From Paenibacillaceae bacterium UBA6304 (GTDB taxonomy: Bacteria > Bacillota > Bacilli > Paenibacillales > Paenibacillaceae), in assembly GCA_002439285.1 (NCBI GenBank), contig DJTQ01000147.1, forward strand, positions 1 to 14,851: DNA of 14,851 nucleotides. Reading direction: 5' to 3'. Below, one piece after another: positions 1-7,494 of this stretch (position 1 is its first letter; the number at the start of each line of letters is the position of its first letter). A model generated the notes under the pieces. The model saw nothing but the letters and a program-made list of their open reading frames with translations, did no database searches and had not been told where the DNA came from. The translations under genes and the position numbers were made by a program.

Positions 1-287
1 CCGTAGGTTGGGGAGCCGGGGCGCAAATCGACGAACACATCGAAAATCGCTCCCCGGGTGGCCCGGACCAGCTTGGTCTCCGAGAAGGGCCCGTGCTGCA
101 AATGCAGCCCGCGAATCGTGCCTTTTCTTTGCGAGTAAGACCGGTTCTCTTGGACCCAGTCTCCGGTTAATCCGTGCTCCGTAAAAATCTTACGGTCGTA
201 GATGCGTGTGAAGTGTCCGCGGTGATCATGGTTGGGGCGGAGGATGATTTCGTAAACCCCCTGCAATTTGCAAGGCTGAATGATCAT
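1..287 (-). CDS. RmlC-like NDP-4-keto-6-deoxyhexose 3,5-epimerase, partial (C-terminus off left edge)
   Basis: Translating from the ATG at 287 gives 95 residues of an RmlC-family cupin. The family converts a nucleotide-linked 4-keto-6-deoxyhexose to its C3/C5 epimer in the cytoplasm. Visible signatures are RGLHLQ (residues 59-64, with the family's active-site His at 62), ETKLVRATRGAIFDV (70-84, with conserved Lys72), and VDLRPGSPTY at the edge. The family is normally about 180 residues, so roughly half is present. The start follows the rfbG stop codon after one base, and the end of rfbG supplies a GGGGGGAGAG ribosome site, so the two are co-transcribed and probably coupled. Because its partner is a CDP-glucose dehydratase, the natural substrate may be a CDP-sugar rather than the dTDP-sugar of classical RmlC; this is inference. 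Some family members epimerise only C3. Confidence 0.9.
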   Translation of the reverse strand, partial: MIIQPCKLQGVYEIILRPNHDHRGHFTRIYDRKIFTEHGLTGDWVQENRSYSQRKGTIRGLHLQHGPFSETKLVRATRGAIFDVFVDLRPGSPTY

Positions 288-288
288 C

Positions 289-1398
289 CTACTCTCCCCC
301 CTTCAAATATTCGTTGATTTGCTGAAGGCTGAAGGCTCTCATGTCTTCCTGCCGGTGCCAGGCTTTGTACCAGGCCGCGGTATGGGCTACGGCGGTGCTG
401 AGACTCCAGCGCGGTCGCCAGCCGAGTTCCTGTCTGGCCATGGAACTGTCCAGGTTCAGATATTTGGCTTCATGGGGATGTGCTCCGTTCATTTCGCTGA
501 TGAAGGCTGCCCCTTCCCCCCATTCCTCGCACAGGATACCCGCAAGCTGTTCCACGGAAGCTGAGCTTGCATGGTCGGGGCCGAAATTCCATCCCCGCGC
601 AAATTTAGCTTTAGATTCCGTTAACAGTTGCGCGAGCAGTAGGTATCCTGACAATGGCTCGAGAACATGCTGCCAAGGACGGATCGCCTTCGGATTACGC
701 AACCGGATCGGCTGATTCTTTAAAATGGCTCGGACACCGTCCGGAACCAGACGATCCTTGCTCCAGTCTCCTCCACCGATCACATTGCCGGCTCTCGCGG
801 TGGCAACCGGTACGATCGGATCCGCAGAACCCGAGGGGTGAAAGAATGCGCGCCGGTAACTGTCGGTGATGATCTCAGATCCGGCCTTGCTGCTGGAATA
901 GGGATCCGCACCGCCCAGTCGGTCGATTTCACGATATCCATAAACCCATTCCCGGTTGTCGTAGCACTTGTCGGATGTGACATTAATGACGGCCGAGATC
1001 GCCGAACCGTTTTCGGTTGCCTGCCTTACTGCTTCCAATAAATGAACGGTACCCATGATATTAACTTCAAATGTAGTAACCGGATCGGCGTACGATTCCC
1101 GGACGAGCGGTTGGGCGGCCATATGAATGACGATATCCGGATCCGTCTTGCACAGCGCCGCCGACAAGGAATCAAGTTCACGGACATCACTATAATAAGA
1201 AGCGATAGTTTCATCCATTCGGCAAATCTCGTAAATGCTGGGCTCGGTGGCAGGTTTAAGAGAATATCCGGTAACTTGTGCGCCCAAGGAGTGCAACCAC
1301 AAACTCAACCATGTTCCCTTGAATCCCGTATGCCCGGTTAAAAACACCTTTTTCCCTTTCCAGAAACTGGGTGACGGTCCCGGCTTGTCGAGCGCCAT
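289..1398 (-). CDS. rfbG: CDP-glucose 4,6-dehydratase
   Basis: A 369-residue extended short-chain dehydrogenase that removes water from CDP-D-glucose to give CDP-4-keto-6-deoxy-D-glucose. The NAD-binding loop TGHTGFKG lies at residues 21-28, the catalytic TSDK at 141-144, and the Tyr/Lys pair in PYSSSK at Y167 and K171. RAGNVIGGGDWSKDRLVPD (202-220) and RPWQHVLEP (240-248) are hallmark segments of this subfamily, distinguishing it from dTDP-glucose dehydratases. Length is typical. The ATG at 1398 is preceded by GGGAGG about 10 bases upstream. It heads a minus-strand unit with the RmlC-like gene directly behind it. In B. subtilis the homologous YfnG belongs to the spore-crust sugar genes. The usual partner cytidylyltransferase (RfbF type) is not in the window and may lie beyond the left edge. 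Confidence 0.95.
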   Translation of the reverse strand: MALDKPGPSPSFWKGKKVFLTGHTGFKGTWLSLWLHSLGAQVTGYSLKPATEPSIYEICRMDETIASYYSDVRELDSLSAALCKTDPDIVIHMAAQPLVRESYADPVTTFEVNIMGTVHLLEAVRQATENGSAISAVINVTSDKCYDNREWVYGYREIDRLGGADPYSSSKAGSEIITDSYRRAFFHPSGSADPIVPVATARAGNVIGGGDWSKDRLVPDGVRAILKNQPIRLRNPKAIRPWQHVLEPLSGYLLLAQLLTESKAKFARGWNFGPDHASSASVEQLAGILCEEWGEGAAFISEMNGAHPHEAKYLNLDSSMARQELGWRPRWSLSTAVAHTAAWYKAWHRQEDMRAFSLQQINEYLKGGE

Positions 1399-1466
1399 TC
1401 CATTATTTCCTCCCTTCCGTCGCTAATTATTGTTCAATTCAATGAAGATAGCTGTTCGTTCATAGG

Positions 1467-1475
1467 CATCATATG
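1467..1475 (-). promoter_or_regulatory. Weak candidate -10 element for rfbG unit
   Basis: On the minus strand this reads CATATGATG, five of the six fixed positions of the sigma-K -10 consensus CATANNNTA. It lies about 70 bases upstream of the rfbG start. No convincing -35 is visible. The 1399-1598 interval otherwise holds only AT-rich spacer between two divergent genes. Confidence 0.15.
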
Positions 1476-1565
1476 GTGTAATGAAGAACTACGAACCTGG
1501 CAAAAATCTAAGGGACTATTAAATTTAAAAAATATGTATTCATCCAAGCACGAGTTCGTTTTATG

Positions 1566-1574
1566 CATAGAATA
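1566..1574 (+). promoter_or_regulatory. Candidate sigma-K type -10 element (CATAGAATA)
   Basis: Exact match to CATANNNTA, 25 bases upstream of the ATG at 1599. Transcription starting a few bases downstream would leave a short leader just covering the AGGAGG at 1585-1590. This would also exclude the in-frame upstream ATG at 1563. The nearest AC dinucleotide that could act as -35 is at 1550-1551, giving a short 14-base spacing, so support is partial. Confidence 0.35.
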
Positions 1575-1598
1575 GCAGCGAGAGAGGAGGGATTACGG

Positions 1599-2108
1599 AT
1601 GAATGATTTGGAAACCAGACTGCAGCAGATTTCTACAATGCTGCAAGGATTTGTACAGAATGAGAATCATCCGGTTGGCAAACTGTTCAGAACTCTTGGA
1701 GAGCTTCAATCAAATACGGATGCTGTCCAAAGCGGTGGTGGCGATTCGCAATCGTTAGCTCAATTCCAAAAGCAAATGGCTGCATTAAACCTGGATGATG
1801 AGCAGAGAAAAGAGCTTCAAACAGCGCTTGCATCTGCTGCACGCGAAGAGTCAGCCAGTACGTCTCCAGCTGCAGCGGGACTTAGCCCGCAAATTCTGAC
1901 TGATCTTACGAATCAACTGAATCGCATTCATAACATGATTAAGGATCCGAATGTTAACCCGCAAACAGCCCTTTCTGAAATTCGCCCATTCTACGATCAG
2001 CTCAATTCGGTTCTCGGAAACTTTGCTGGAGCATTCAACCTGAATGGAAACGCGCTTCTCGGGAATTTGCAGAACCTGCTTAGAAACCAGACTCAGATTC
2101 GCTTATAA
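1599..2108 (+). CDS. Hypothetical helical Gln/Asn/Leu-rich protein
   Basis: A 169-residue protein of no recognised family. The start at 1599 is chosen because AGGAGG (1585-1590) sits 8 bases upstream; the longer in-frame reading from 1563 has no ribosome site. The sequence is soluble, lacks Cys and Trp, and has no signal peptide or membrane segment. An N-terminal helix-like stretch (1-35), a polar Ser/Gly linker (about 48-58), an acidic/Gln-rich helix (59-85), an Ala/Ser/Pro linker (86-98) and a Leu/Asn-rich C-terminus (99-169) suggest a helical structural or scaffold protein. It stands alone, divergent from rfbG, with its own candidate promoter and terminator. Between two glycan operons it could be a spore-surface or coat-associated protein, but that is only context. 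Confidence 0.8.
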   Translation: MNDLETRLQQISTMLQGFVQNENHPVGKLFRTLGELQSNTDAVQSGGGDSQSLAQFQKQMAALNLDDEQRKELQTALASAAREESASTSPAAAGLSPQILTDLTNQLNRIHNMIKDPNVNPQTALSEIRPFYDQLNSVLGNFAGAFNLNGNALLGNLQNLLRNQTQIRL

Positions 2109-2125
2109 TCCTTTATTAAAAAGGA

Positions 2126-2171
2126 GGTTCTCTCGAAAGGTGTTTATGCCCTTTAGAGAGGGCCTTTTTTT
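2126..2171 (+). terminator. Rho-independent terminator after the 1599-2108 gene
   Basis: Arms 2126-2140 and 2150-2164 pair over 15 positions with one mismatch and two G-U pairs, around a 9-base loop. Seven T residues follow (2165-2171). It lies 17 bases after the stop codon. Confidence 0.9.
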
Positions 2172-2288
2172 ATGTCTCCTACTTTTTTAGGCCAAAACAT
2201 CCTCGGTGCATGGAATCCAAAGTAAGGTATTCGCCCGAATTTTAAGGCTTGTACTTGTGTATCTGCCGTGTCATTCCTCGGCTATTGC

Positions 2289-2297
2289 CATAAGTTA
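2289..2297 (+). promoter_or_regulatory. Candidate sigma-K type -10 element (CATAAGTTA)
   Basis: Exact CATANNNTA match about 54 bases upstream of the TTG start of the CgeB-family gene and downstream of the preceding terminator, so it is well placed to drive the 2351-7905 operon. No AC at the ideal -35 distance is visible. B. subtilis cgeAB is itself a sigma-K/GerE operon, which makes this placement suggestive. Confidence 0.4.
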
Positions 2298-2350
2298 ATG
2301 TAGCAGAGAGTTTCGCTGGAAAAAGGGTTTAACGGGAGGAGAGAACTTCT

Positions 2351-3355
2351 TTGGAACCGCGAAAAATCTTTTTTTTGAATCATCTGTCATGCTATATCAA
2401 CAGCCTAGGCGATGCCCTAAGCCAGCTTGGCCACAAACTGTATTTTCAGTCGTCTTGGAACCCGAAAGAAGTTGAAGCGGCGATTGATTATTTTCAGCCC
2501 GAGATCCTGATTACTGTCGGTTATGATAAACCGATGGCCGAGTTTCCGTTGGAGGTCATTCCGGACTGGTGTGAGAAATACGGATTGGTTCAAATTTACT
2601 GGGCTACGGAAGACAAAATTCATTTTGAAAGGCTGTCTCAAATAGCGGTTCAGCGCCTTAATCCCGACATGGTCTGGACGATTCATCCGGATTGCGTACC
2701 CCTGTATCACGATAAGGGGATCATGTCGGAGTTTCTGAATTTTGCTTTTAACCCGCGTCTTTTCCCGGAAAAACCGGCGACAGGTTCTGAACGGTATGAT
2801 ATTGCTTTTGTCGGGACGACGCATCTGGAAACGAGAACTTATCGTTATGACAGCTTGAAAGAGCTGTTGTTTCCTCTGGTTGCCTCACCTGAGGATGTCC
2901 ATGTTTGGGGGGGGAACTGGAATGAGAACGCAACGCTGCTCAAGCAAGAATTTGGCATGGCTCTGCCGTCTTCTTGCATCCACGGATTTTTGCCGTATAA
3001 GAAAACAGCAAGAGTTTATCATGATAGCAAAATTATGCTTGGCGTACAAAATGCTCGGGACCAGGTTACCCAGCGTACGTTTGAAATTCTCGGCTGCGGG
3101 GCATTCATGATCGCCAGCCGGACGGAAGAGTTGGAGCGGTTGTTCGAGCATGAGAAAGAGATCGTGTTTTCGTCGGGGCAGGATGAGACGTTGGAATTAA
3201 CCCGGTACTACTTGAAGCATCCGGAGGAACGGACCGCCATTGGCCGCAAGGCGAGAACCAAGGTAATGTCCAGGCATACATTTTCCCATGAACTGGAGCG
3301 ACTTTGGCCTGGGGTAGAACAATTCATAAAGGAAAAGAGAGGTATCGTTCTATGA
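2351..3355 (+). CDS. CgeB-family spore-type glycosyltransferase
   Basis: A 334-residue GT-B-like protein. The C-terminal half matches the CgeB / Glyco_trans_1_2 pattern: VGTTH at 154-158, HGFLPY at 211-216, QRTFEILGCGAFMIA at 241-255, and a terminal helix with ERTAIGRKAR. The N-terminal half (LNHLSCYINSLGDALSQLGH, then IYWATEDKIH) is the usual variable acceptor-side domain. In B. subtilis CgeB is a sigma-K-dependent protein affecting spore-surface polysaccharide; a glycosyltransferase role is expected from fold but the sugar is unknown. The start is TTG at 2351: GGAGG lies at 2335-2339, the first beta strand (KIFFLN) follows at once, and the next in-frame Met is residue 62. It is the first gene of an operon and its stop overlaps the next start by four bases (ATGA). 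Confidence 0.85.
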   Translation: MEPRKIFFLNHLSCYINSLGDALSQLGHKLYFQSSWNPKEVEAAIDYFQPEILITVGYDKPMAEFPLEVIPDWCEKYGLVQIYWATEDKIHFERLSQIAVQRLNPDMVWTIHPDCVPLYHDKGIMSEFLNFAFNPRLFPEKPATGSERYDIAFVGTTHLETRTYRYDSLKELLFPLVASPEDVHVWGGNWNENATLLKQEFGMALPSSCIHGFLPYKKTARVYHDSKIMLGVQNARDQVTQRTFEILGCGAFMIASRTEELERLFEHEKEIVFSSGQDETLELTRYYLKHPEERTAIGRKARTKVMSRHTFSHELERLWPGVEQFIKEKRGIVL

Positions 3356-4464
3356 TTGAATTAGTACCGCTTGTCCGCCAATTTCAATCGATCCTGCCCG
3401 AAATGGTGGCGGCAATGACCGAAACCATTGAATCAGGAAAGTATGTGCTAGGCCCGAACGTCAAGAAGCTGGAGAGCGAAATTTCCGCCTACTTACAGGT
3501 AACGCATGCGATCGGGGTCGCCAACGGTACGGATGCCTTGGTTCTGACGCTGGACGCTTTGGGGATTGGCCCCGGGGACGAGGTAATTACGACCCCGTTC
3601 ACGTTTTTCGCTTCGGCGGAAGCCATATCCCGGGTCGGCGCCATTCCGGTATTTGCCGATATTGATCACCATACCTATTGCATAGACCCTATCCGTATCG
3701 AAGAGAAAATAACGCCGGCCACGAAAGCAATCATTCCGGTTCATCTATTCGGCCAGTCCGCCGATATGGACGAAATCATGGCTATCGCAGACCGGCATGG
3801 CCTGAAGGTTATTGAGGATGCGTGCCAGGCATTTGGTGCGGAGTATAAGGGACGCCGTGTCGGAAGCATCGGCCATGCAGCGTGCTTTTCGTTCTTTCCG
3901 ACCAAGAATTTGGGCACTGTCGGTGACGGTGGTCTGATCGTTACTTCTAATGACGAGCTTGCCCGTCGGGTTCGAATCCTTCGTCAGCATGGAAGCGATA
4001 AGAAGTATTATCATACTATCCTCGGTTATAACAGCCGTCTGGATGAATTGCATGCAGGCATCCTTCGCATCGCTCTGACGAAAATCGATGATTGGAATAA
4101 GGAACGGATGCGCCTGGCCGTGCGCTACCGCGAAGCGTTAAAGGACTTACCCGATCTGGTGATTTCGCCGGAAAGGGAGGATCGGAATCATATTTACCAT
4201 CTGTTTTGCGTAGAATCGCCGCAGAGAGAGGAACTGCTGGAGGCTCTTAAACATCACGACATTCAATCCAGCGTGTACTATCCCCGTCCTCTGCACTTGC
4301 AGGAAGTTTACGGTCATCTTAATTACGGACCAGGCGACTTTCCGGTCTCGGAACGGCTTTCGTCTGAGTTATTTGCCCTGCCTATGGGCGCTTTCCTTTA
4401 CGAAGAGGAGCAGGATCAAGTGATCGCCGCTTTACGTACGGTGAAAGGGGAAACCTCGTCATGA
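3352..4464 (+). CDS. DegT/DnrJ/EryC1/StrS-type nucleotide-sugar aminotransferase
   Basis: A 370-residue PLP-dependent aminotransferase that adds an amino group to a keto-sugar nucleotide, usually from glutamate. The PLP Schiff-base lysine is K185 in FFPTKNLG (181-188). EDACQA (155-160) supplies the Asp and Gln that contact PLP, and GYNSRLDELHAGIL (225-238) is the conserved C-terminal-domain entry. Length is typical. The start is the ATG at 3352 inside the ATGA overlap with the CgeB-family stop; a 16-residue in-frame extension from 3304 would run back into that gene and is not needed. The sequence resembles WbpE/WlbE and FdtB/QdtB enzymes. The next gene is a Gfo/Idh/MocA dehydrogenase, which favours a 3-keto uronic-acid substrate (UDP-3-keto-GlcNAcA to the 3-amino sugar), though a dTDP-3-amino sugar role cannot be excluded. 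Confidence 0.93.
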   Translation: MIELVPLVRQFQSILPEMVAAMTETIESGKYVLGPNVKKLESEISAYLQVTHAIGVANGTDALVLTLDALGIGPGDEVITTPFTFFASAEAISRVGAIPVFADIDHHTYCIDPIRIEEKITPATKAIIPVHLFGQSADMDEIMAIADRHGLKVIEDACQAFGAEYKGRRVGSIGHAACFSFFPTKNLGTVGDGGLIVTSNDELARRVRILRQHGSDKKYYHTILGYNSRLDELHAGILRIALTKIDDWNKERMRLAVRYREALKDLPDLVISPEREDRNHIYHLFCVESPQREELLEALKHHDIQSSVYYPRPLHLQEVYGHLNYGPGDFPVSERLSSELFALPMGAFLYEEEQDQVIAALRTVKGETSS

Positions 4465-5528
4465 TCAAATTCGGTTTGGTCGGCTGTGGAAGAATTGCCG
4501 ATCGGCACGTTAGGTCGCTGGCCATGTGCGAAGGCGCTGAACTCACAGCTTTGTTTGACGTTCAGCCGGAACGCATGGCTGCAGCAGAGGAAGAATATGC
4601 TGAATTATCCGGATACAAGGGAGATGTGACCAAATATACGGAAATGGAACAGATCCTGCACGACCCGCAGGTTCAGGCGATCATTATCGCCACCCCATCG
4701 GCCTTGCACGCCAAGCTTGCCGGCGAGGCGATCCAAAGCGGCAAGCACGTCATGCTCGAAAAGCCGATGGCACTATCTCTGCAAGATGCGGAGAACATCG
4801 TAAGCCTTGCTCGTAAGCATGAGGTCATCGTGCAAGTATGCCATCAGTTAAGATACAAAAAAATAATGACCCAAGTGAAGGAATTGATCGATTCGGGTAT
4901 GATGGGAACCTTGTATCTTGGCGTCGTTTCAATGAGATTGCAGCGGTCCGCCGCTTATTATGAAGCGGCCCCTTGGAGAGGAACATGGGAACAGGATGGA
5001 GGGATGCTGCTGAACCAAGGAATCCATCTCGTCGATCTTCTTCAATGGTACTTGGGCGACGGCATAAGGGCTTTCGGGAGCTTGCAGCGGGGGTTGCTTA
5101 TGAAGGAAACCGAGGATGTCGCTGCCGGGATCGTGAATTTTAAAGGCGGCGCGATCGGGATTGTTGAAGCCAATACTGTAACTTATCCCGGTAATTACGA
5201 TAACAGCATTACCTTATTCGGGGAAAAAGGAACGGTAAGCATCGGTGGCATCCGTTTGGATGAAATCCGCAAATGGTCTTTCTCGGATCCCAATGCCCCC
5301 AAACCGGTTATGGACCCTGCCGGGGAGGAGCATGTCAGAATGTACGAACAGTTTATCAACGCGGCCTCAAGTAAGGCGGAAGCCGGACTGATCGATGCTG
5401 AGGAAGGAAAGAGGGCGCTCGAGCTAATCTTTGCTTTATACGATTCGGCTCTGAAAGGACGCAGCGTACAAATGCCATTAACATCTTTTTCTACGGAAAT
5501 GATGGCGGATCTGGAGGGAGGCCTATGA
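4461..5528 (+). CDS. Gfo/Idh/MocA-family nucleotide-sugar dehydrogenase (WbpB/WlbA-like)
   Basis: A 355-residue NAD-dependent oxidoreductase. The N-terminal Rossmann domain opens with GLVGCGRIADRH (5-16), and the signature EKP with catalytic Lys101 is at 100-102. The C-terminal domain carries PWRGTWEQDGG (171-181) and LNQGIHLVDLLQW (184-196) with conserved His189 and Asp192, the arrangement seen in UDP-N-acetylglucosaminuronate 3-dehydrogenases of the WlbA type. Such enzymes oxidise C3 of UDP-GlcNAcA, making the keto group used by the DegT aminotransferase. Both junctions are ATGA overlaps, so translation is coupled with the aminotransferase upstream and the SDR downstream. Family membership is firm; the substrate is inferred from the combination of neighbours. 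Confidence 0.9.
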   Translation: MIKFGLVGCGRIADRHVRSLAMCEGAELTALFDVQPERMAAAEEEYAELSGYKGDVTKYTEMEQILHDPQVQAIIIATPSALHAKLAGEAIQSGKHVMLEKPMALSLQDAENIVSLARKHEVIVQVCHQLRYKKIMTQVKELIDSGMMGTLYLGVVSMRLQRSAAYYEAAPWRGTWEQDGGMLLNQGIHLVDLLQWYLGDGIRAFGSLQRGLLMKETEDVAAGIVNFKGGAIGIVEANTVTYPGNYDNSITLFGEKGTVSIGGIRLDEIRKWSFSDPNAPKPVMDPAGEEHVRMYEQFINAASSKAEAGLIDAEEGKRALELIFALYDSALKGRSVQMPLTSFSTEMMADLEGGL

Positions 5529-6484
5529 GTCATTCCTTTGGCCGGGTGCTGGTAACAGGCGGGGCCGGATTCATAGGCTCCCAGTTATTGCTTAGATTGC
5601 TTCCCGTTTCCGAACACATTACGGTGATCGACGATTGCTCGACAAGCCGGCGCGAGAACGTTCCGGTCTCGGACCGGATCACCTTCCACGAGACGTCTTA
5701 TGTTAACGATGAACTGCTGGAACGGGTGCTTCCGGGAACAACCCATATTTTTCACCTGGCCTGCAGAAATCTCGTCATGTCTGCAGAAAATATGGACGAC
5801 GACTACCATGTTAACTTGTATGGAGGTTATTTGCTGCTCCAAAAGGTGAAGCGCTTATGTCCCGATTTGCAGCGGTTTGTGTATACGTCCACCGCTTCGG
5901 TTTACGGAAATGCGGAACTATATCCTACCCCGGAGAGTTGGCATCAAACAACGGTTCCTTATGCCGCGAGCAAGTTTTCAATGGAGCACTATTGCCAGGT
6001 TTACTTCAAGATGCATCAATTGCCGGTTTCGGTGCTCCGTTTGTCGAACGTATACGGTCCCGGCCAGTTGACAACGAATCCGTACTGCGGGGTCGTGGCC
6101 AAATTTTTCGAGGAGGCGGAGCTTGGGAAACCATTCACGATCTTCGGGGACGGGACGAATACGCGCGATTATACCTATATCGACGATGCGATCGATGCCT
6201 TGATGGCTGCGGGGATCCATTCCGAAGCGATCGGCAAGGTGTTTAATGTCGGTACAGGGATAGAAACTAGCGTGGCCCGGCTTGCCGATCACATCTCCGA
6301 AATTGCCGAACAGTCTGAACTGGCCTTTGCCTGGCACCCGAAGCGAAAAGTGGATATTGTACACCGCCGGTCTTTGGATTCCAGTCTGCTGCAGAAAACA
6401 CTTGGATGGAAACCAAATGTAGATCTGGCCTCAGGTCTTAGGAAGACGGATCAGTGGAGAAGAGGGGGCGAGCTGCTGAAATGA
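5525..6484 (+). CDS. NAD-dependent sugar epimerase/dehydratase (extended SDR, GalE-like)
   Basis: A 319-residue extended short-chain dehydrogenase acting on a nucleotide sugar. The NAD loop TGGAGFIG is at 11-18, an acidic end of beta-2 at VIDD (34-37), YTSTASVYG at 120-128, the catalytic pair in YAASK is Y146 and K150, and RDYTYIDD and the C-terminal GWKP motifs are present. The family includes UDP-hexose 4-epimerases and UDP-uronate epimerases/decarboxylases, and sequence alone does not separate these. The usual HLAA strand reads HLAC (residues 77-80), followed by a slightly unusual segment. Its position after the aminotransferase and dehydrogenase suggests it epimerises the amino-uronic sugar or its precursor; B. 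subtilis ytcB is a comparable spore-surface gene. Start and stop both lie in ATGA overlaps. Confidence 0.88.
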   Translation: MSHSFGRVLVTGGAGFIGSQLLLRLLPVSEHITVIDDCSTSRRENVPVSDRITFHETSYVNDELLERVLPGTTHIFHLACRNLVMSAENMDDDYHVNLYGGYLLLQKVKRLCPDLQRFVYTSTASVYGNAELYPTPESWHQTTVPYAASKFSMEHYCQVYFKMHQLPVSVLRLSNVYGPGQLTTNPYCGVVAKFFEEAELGKPFTIFGDGTNTRDYTYIDDAIDALMAAGIHSEAIGKVFNVGTGIETSVARLADHISEIAEQSELAFAWHPKRKVDIVHRRSLDSSLLQKTLGWKPNVDLASGLRKTDQWRRGGELLK

Positions 6485-7470
6485 GAATTTTTCACGGGAC
6501 GCTGGAAATTGCCGGACAAATGGGAATTATGTGTGGGGAATTGAAAAAGCGGGGGCACCTTGCTTCAGGCTATAACACGTTTCATACCTATTTGGGATAC
6601 AAGGATCACTTGATAAATACAACGGGAGAGGAGCTCGCGCATACGAGCCATCATCTCATTAATTTTTATGACGTATTTCATTTCCATTATGCAACCAGTC
6701 TGCTCAAAGATTATAAGGATCTAGAGATGATTAAAGATAAAGGCAAAAAAGTGGTCATGCATCACTGGGGCAACGATGTCCGTTTTCATGAGCAGGCACG
6801 GGAAAATAATCCTTACGTCTTTACGGGGGACTCCCCCCCAAACGAGGTGATCGATCAACGATTGATCAACATTACCCAATATGTGGATGAAGCCATCGTT
6901 CAGGATTATGAAGTATACACTTATGTCCAGTCCTACTACAAAAAGGTGCATGTCATACCGATCTCTATCGACCTTGCTCCCTTTACCCCGGCGTATCCGA
7001 GCCGAAAGGTCAACCGGCCGCTGATCGTGCATGCTCCGACACAACAGGATTTTAAAGGAACGGCAGCCATCGAGGCGGCTATTCAAGAGCTGCAAAAGTC
7101 ATATGACTTCGAATATAAGCGAATCGAAAAGATGAATCACGAGCAGGCGGTGCAGTTGTATCGGACGGCCGATCTAGTTGTCGACCAAATCCGATGCGGC
7201 TCGTACGGTTTGCTCAGCGTGGAAGCGATGGCGCTAGGCAAACCGGTAGTTTCCTATATCCGAAGCGACCTGGTGGAGAAATTCCCTTCCGAGCTGCCGA
7301 TCATGAACGCAAATCCGGACAATGTCATCACTGCCATCCAGGTGTTTCTGGAAAACCCATACCTTTATGAGGAGCTGGGGAGAAAAGGCAGAGCCTATGC
7401 GGAGAAATATCACGCCAAGGAAGTCGTCGTGGATCAGTTGGAACAGGTGTATGCCAATCTGCCGTCATAA
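6481..7470 (+). CDS. GT4-like glycosyltransferase, paralog 1 of 3
   Basis: A 329-residue GT-B glycosyltransferase, first of three closely related copies in the window. The start at 6481 (ATGA overlap with the SDR stop) aligns exactly with the Met of paralog 2; the in-frame ATG at 6454 only adds nine residues inside the SDR gene. Shared blocks are LEIAGQ (8-13), HFHYATSLL (67-75), MHHWGNDVR (93-101), AIVQDYE (138-144), LIVHAPT (181-187), FKGT (191-194), DQIRCGSYGLLSVEAMALGKPVV (235-257) and KFPSELPI (267-274). The C-terminal nucleotide-binding half fits the GT4 pattern, except that the first Glu of the EX7E motif is Gly240 while the second, Glu248, is kept. It has no signal peptide or membrane segment and is probably cytoplasmic. 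Donor and acceptor are unknown. Confidence 0.87.
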   Translation: MRIFHGTLEIAGQMGIMCGELKKRGHLASGYNTFHTYLGYKDHLINTTGEELAHTSHHLINFYDVFHFHYATSLLKDYKDLEMIKDKGKKVVMHHWGNDVRFHEQARENNPYVFTGDSPPNEVIDQRLINITQYVDEAIVQDYEVYTYVQSYYKKVHVIPISIDLAPFTPAYPSRKVNRPLIVHAPTQQDFKGTAAIEAAIQELQKSYDFEYKRIEKMNHEQAVQLYRTADLVVDQIRCGSYGLLSVEAMALGKPVVSYIRSDLVEKFPSELPIMNANPDNVITAIQVFLENPYLYEELGRKGRAYAEKYHAKEVVVDQLEQVYANLPS

Positions 7471-7494
7471 TGAAAGGAGGTCTGAGGTATATCG

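Noticed and set aside
1563..1598. Upstream ATG for the 1599 gene
   Set aside because: The ribosome site lies downstream of it, and the candidate -10 element overlaps it.
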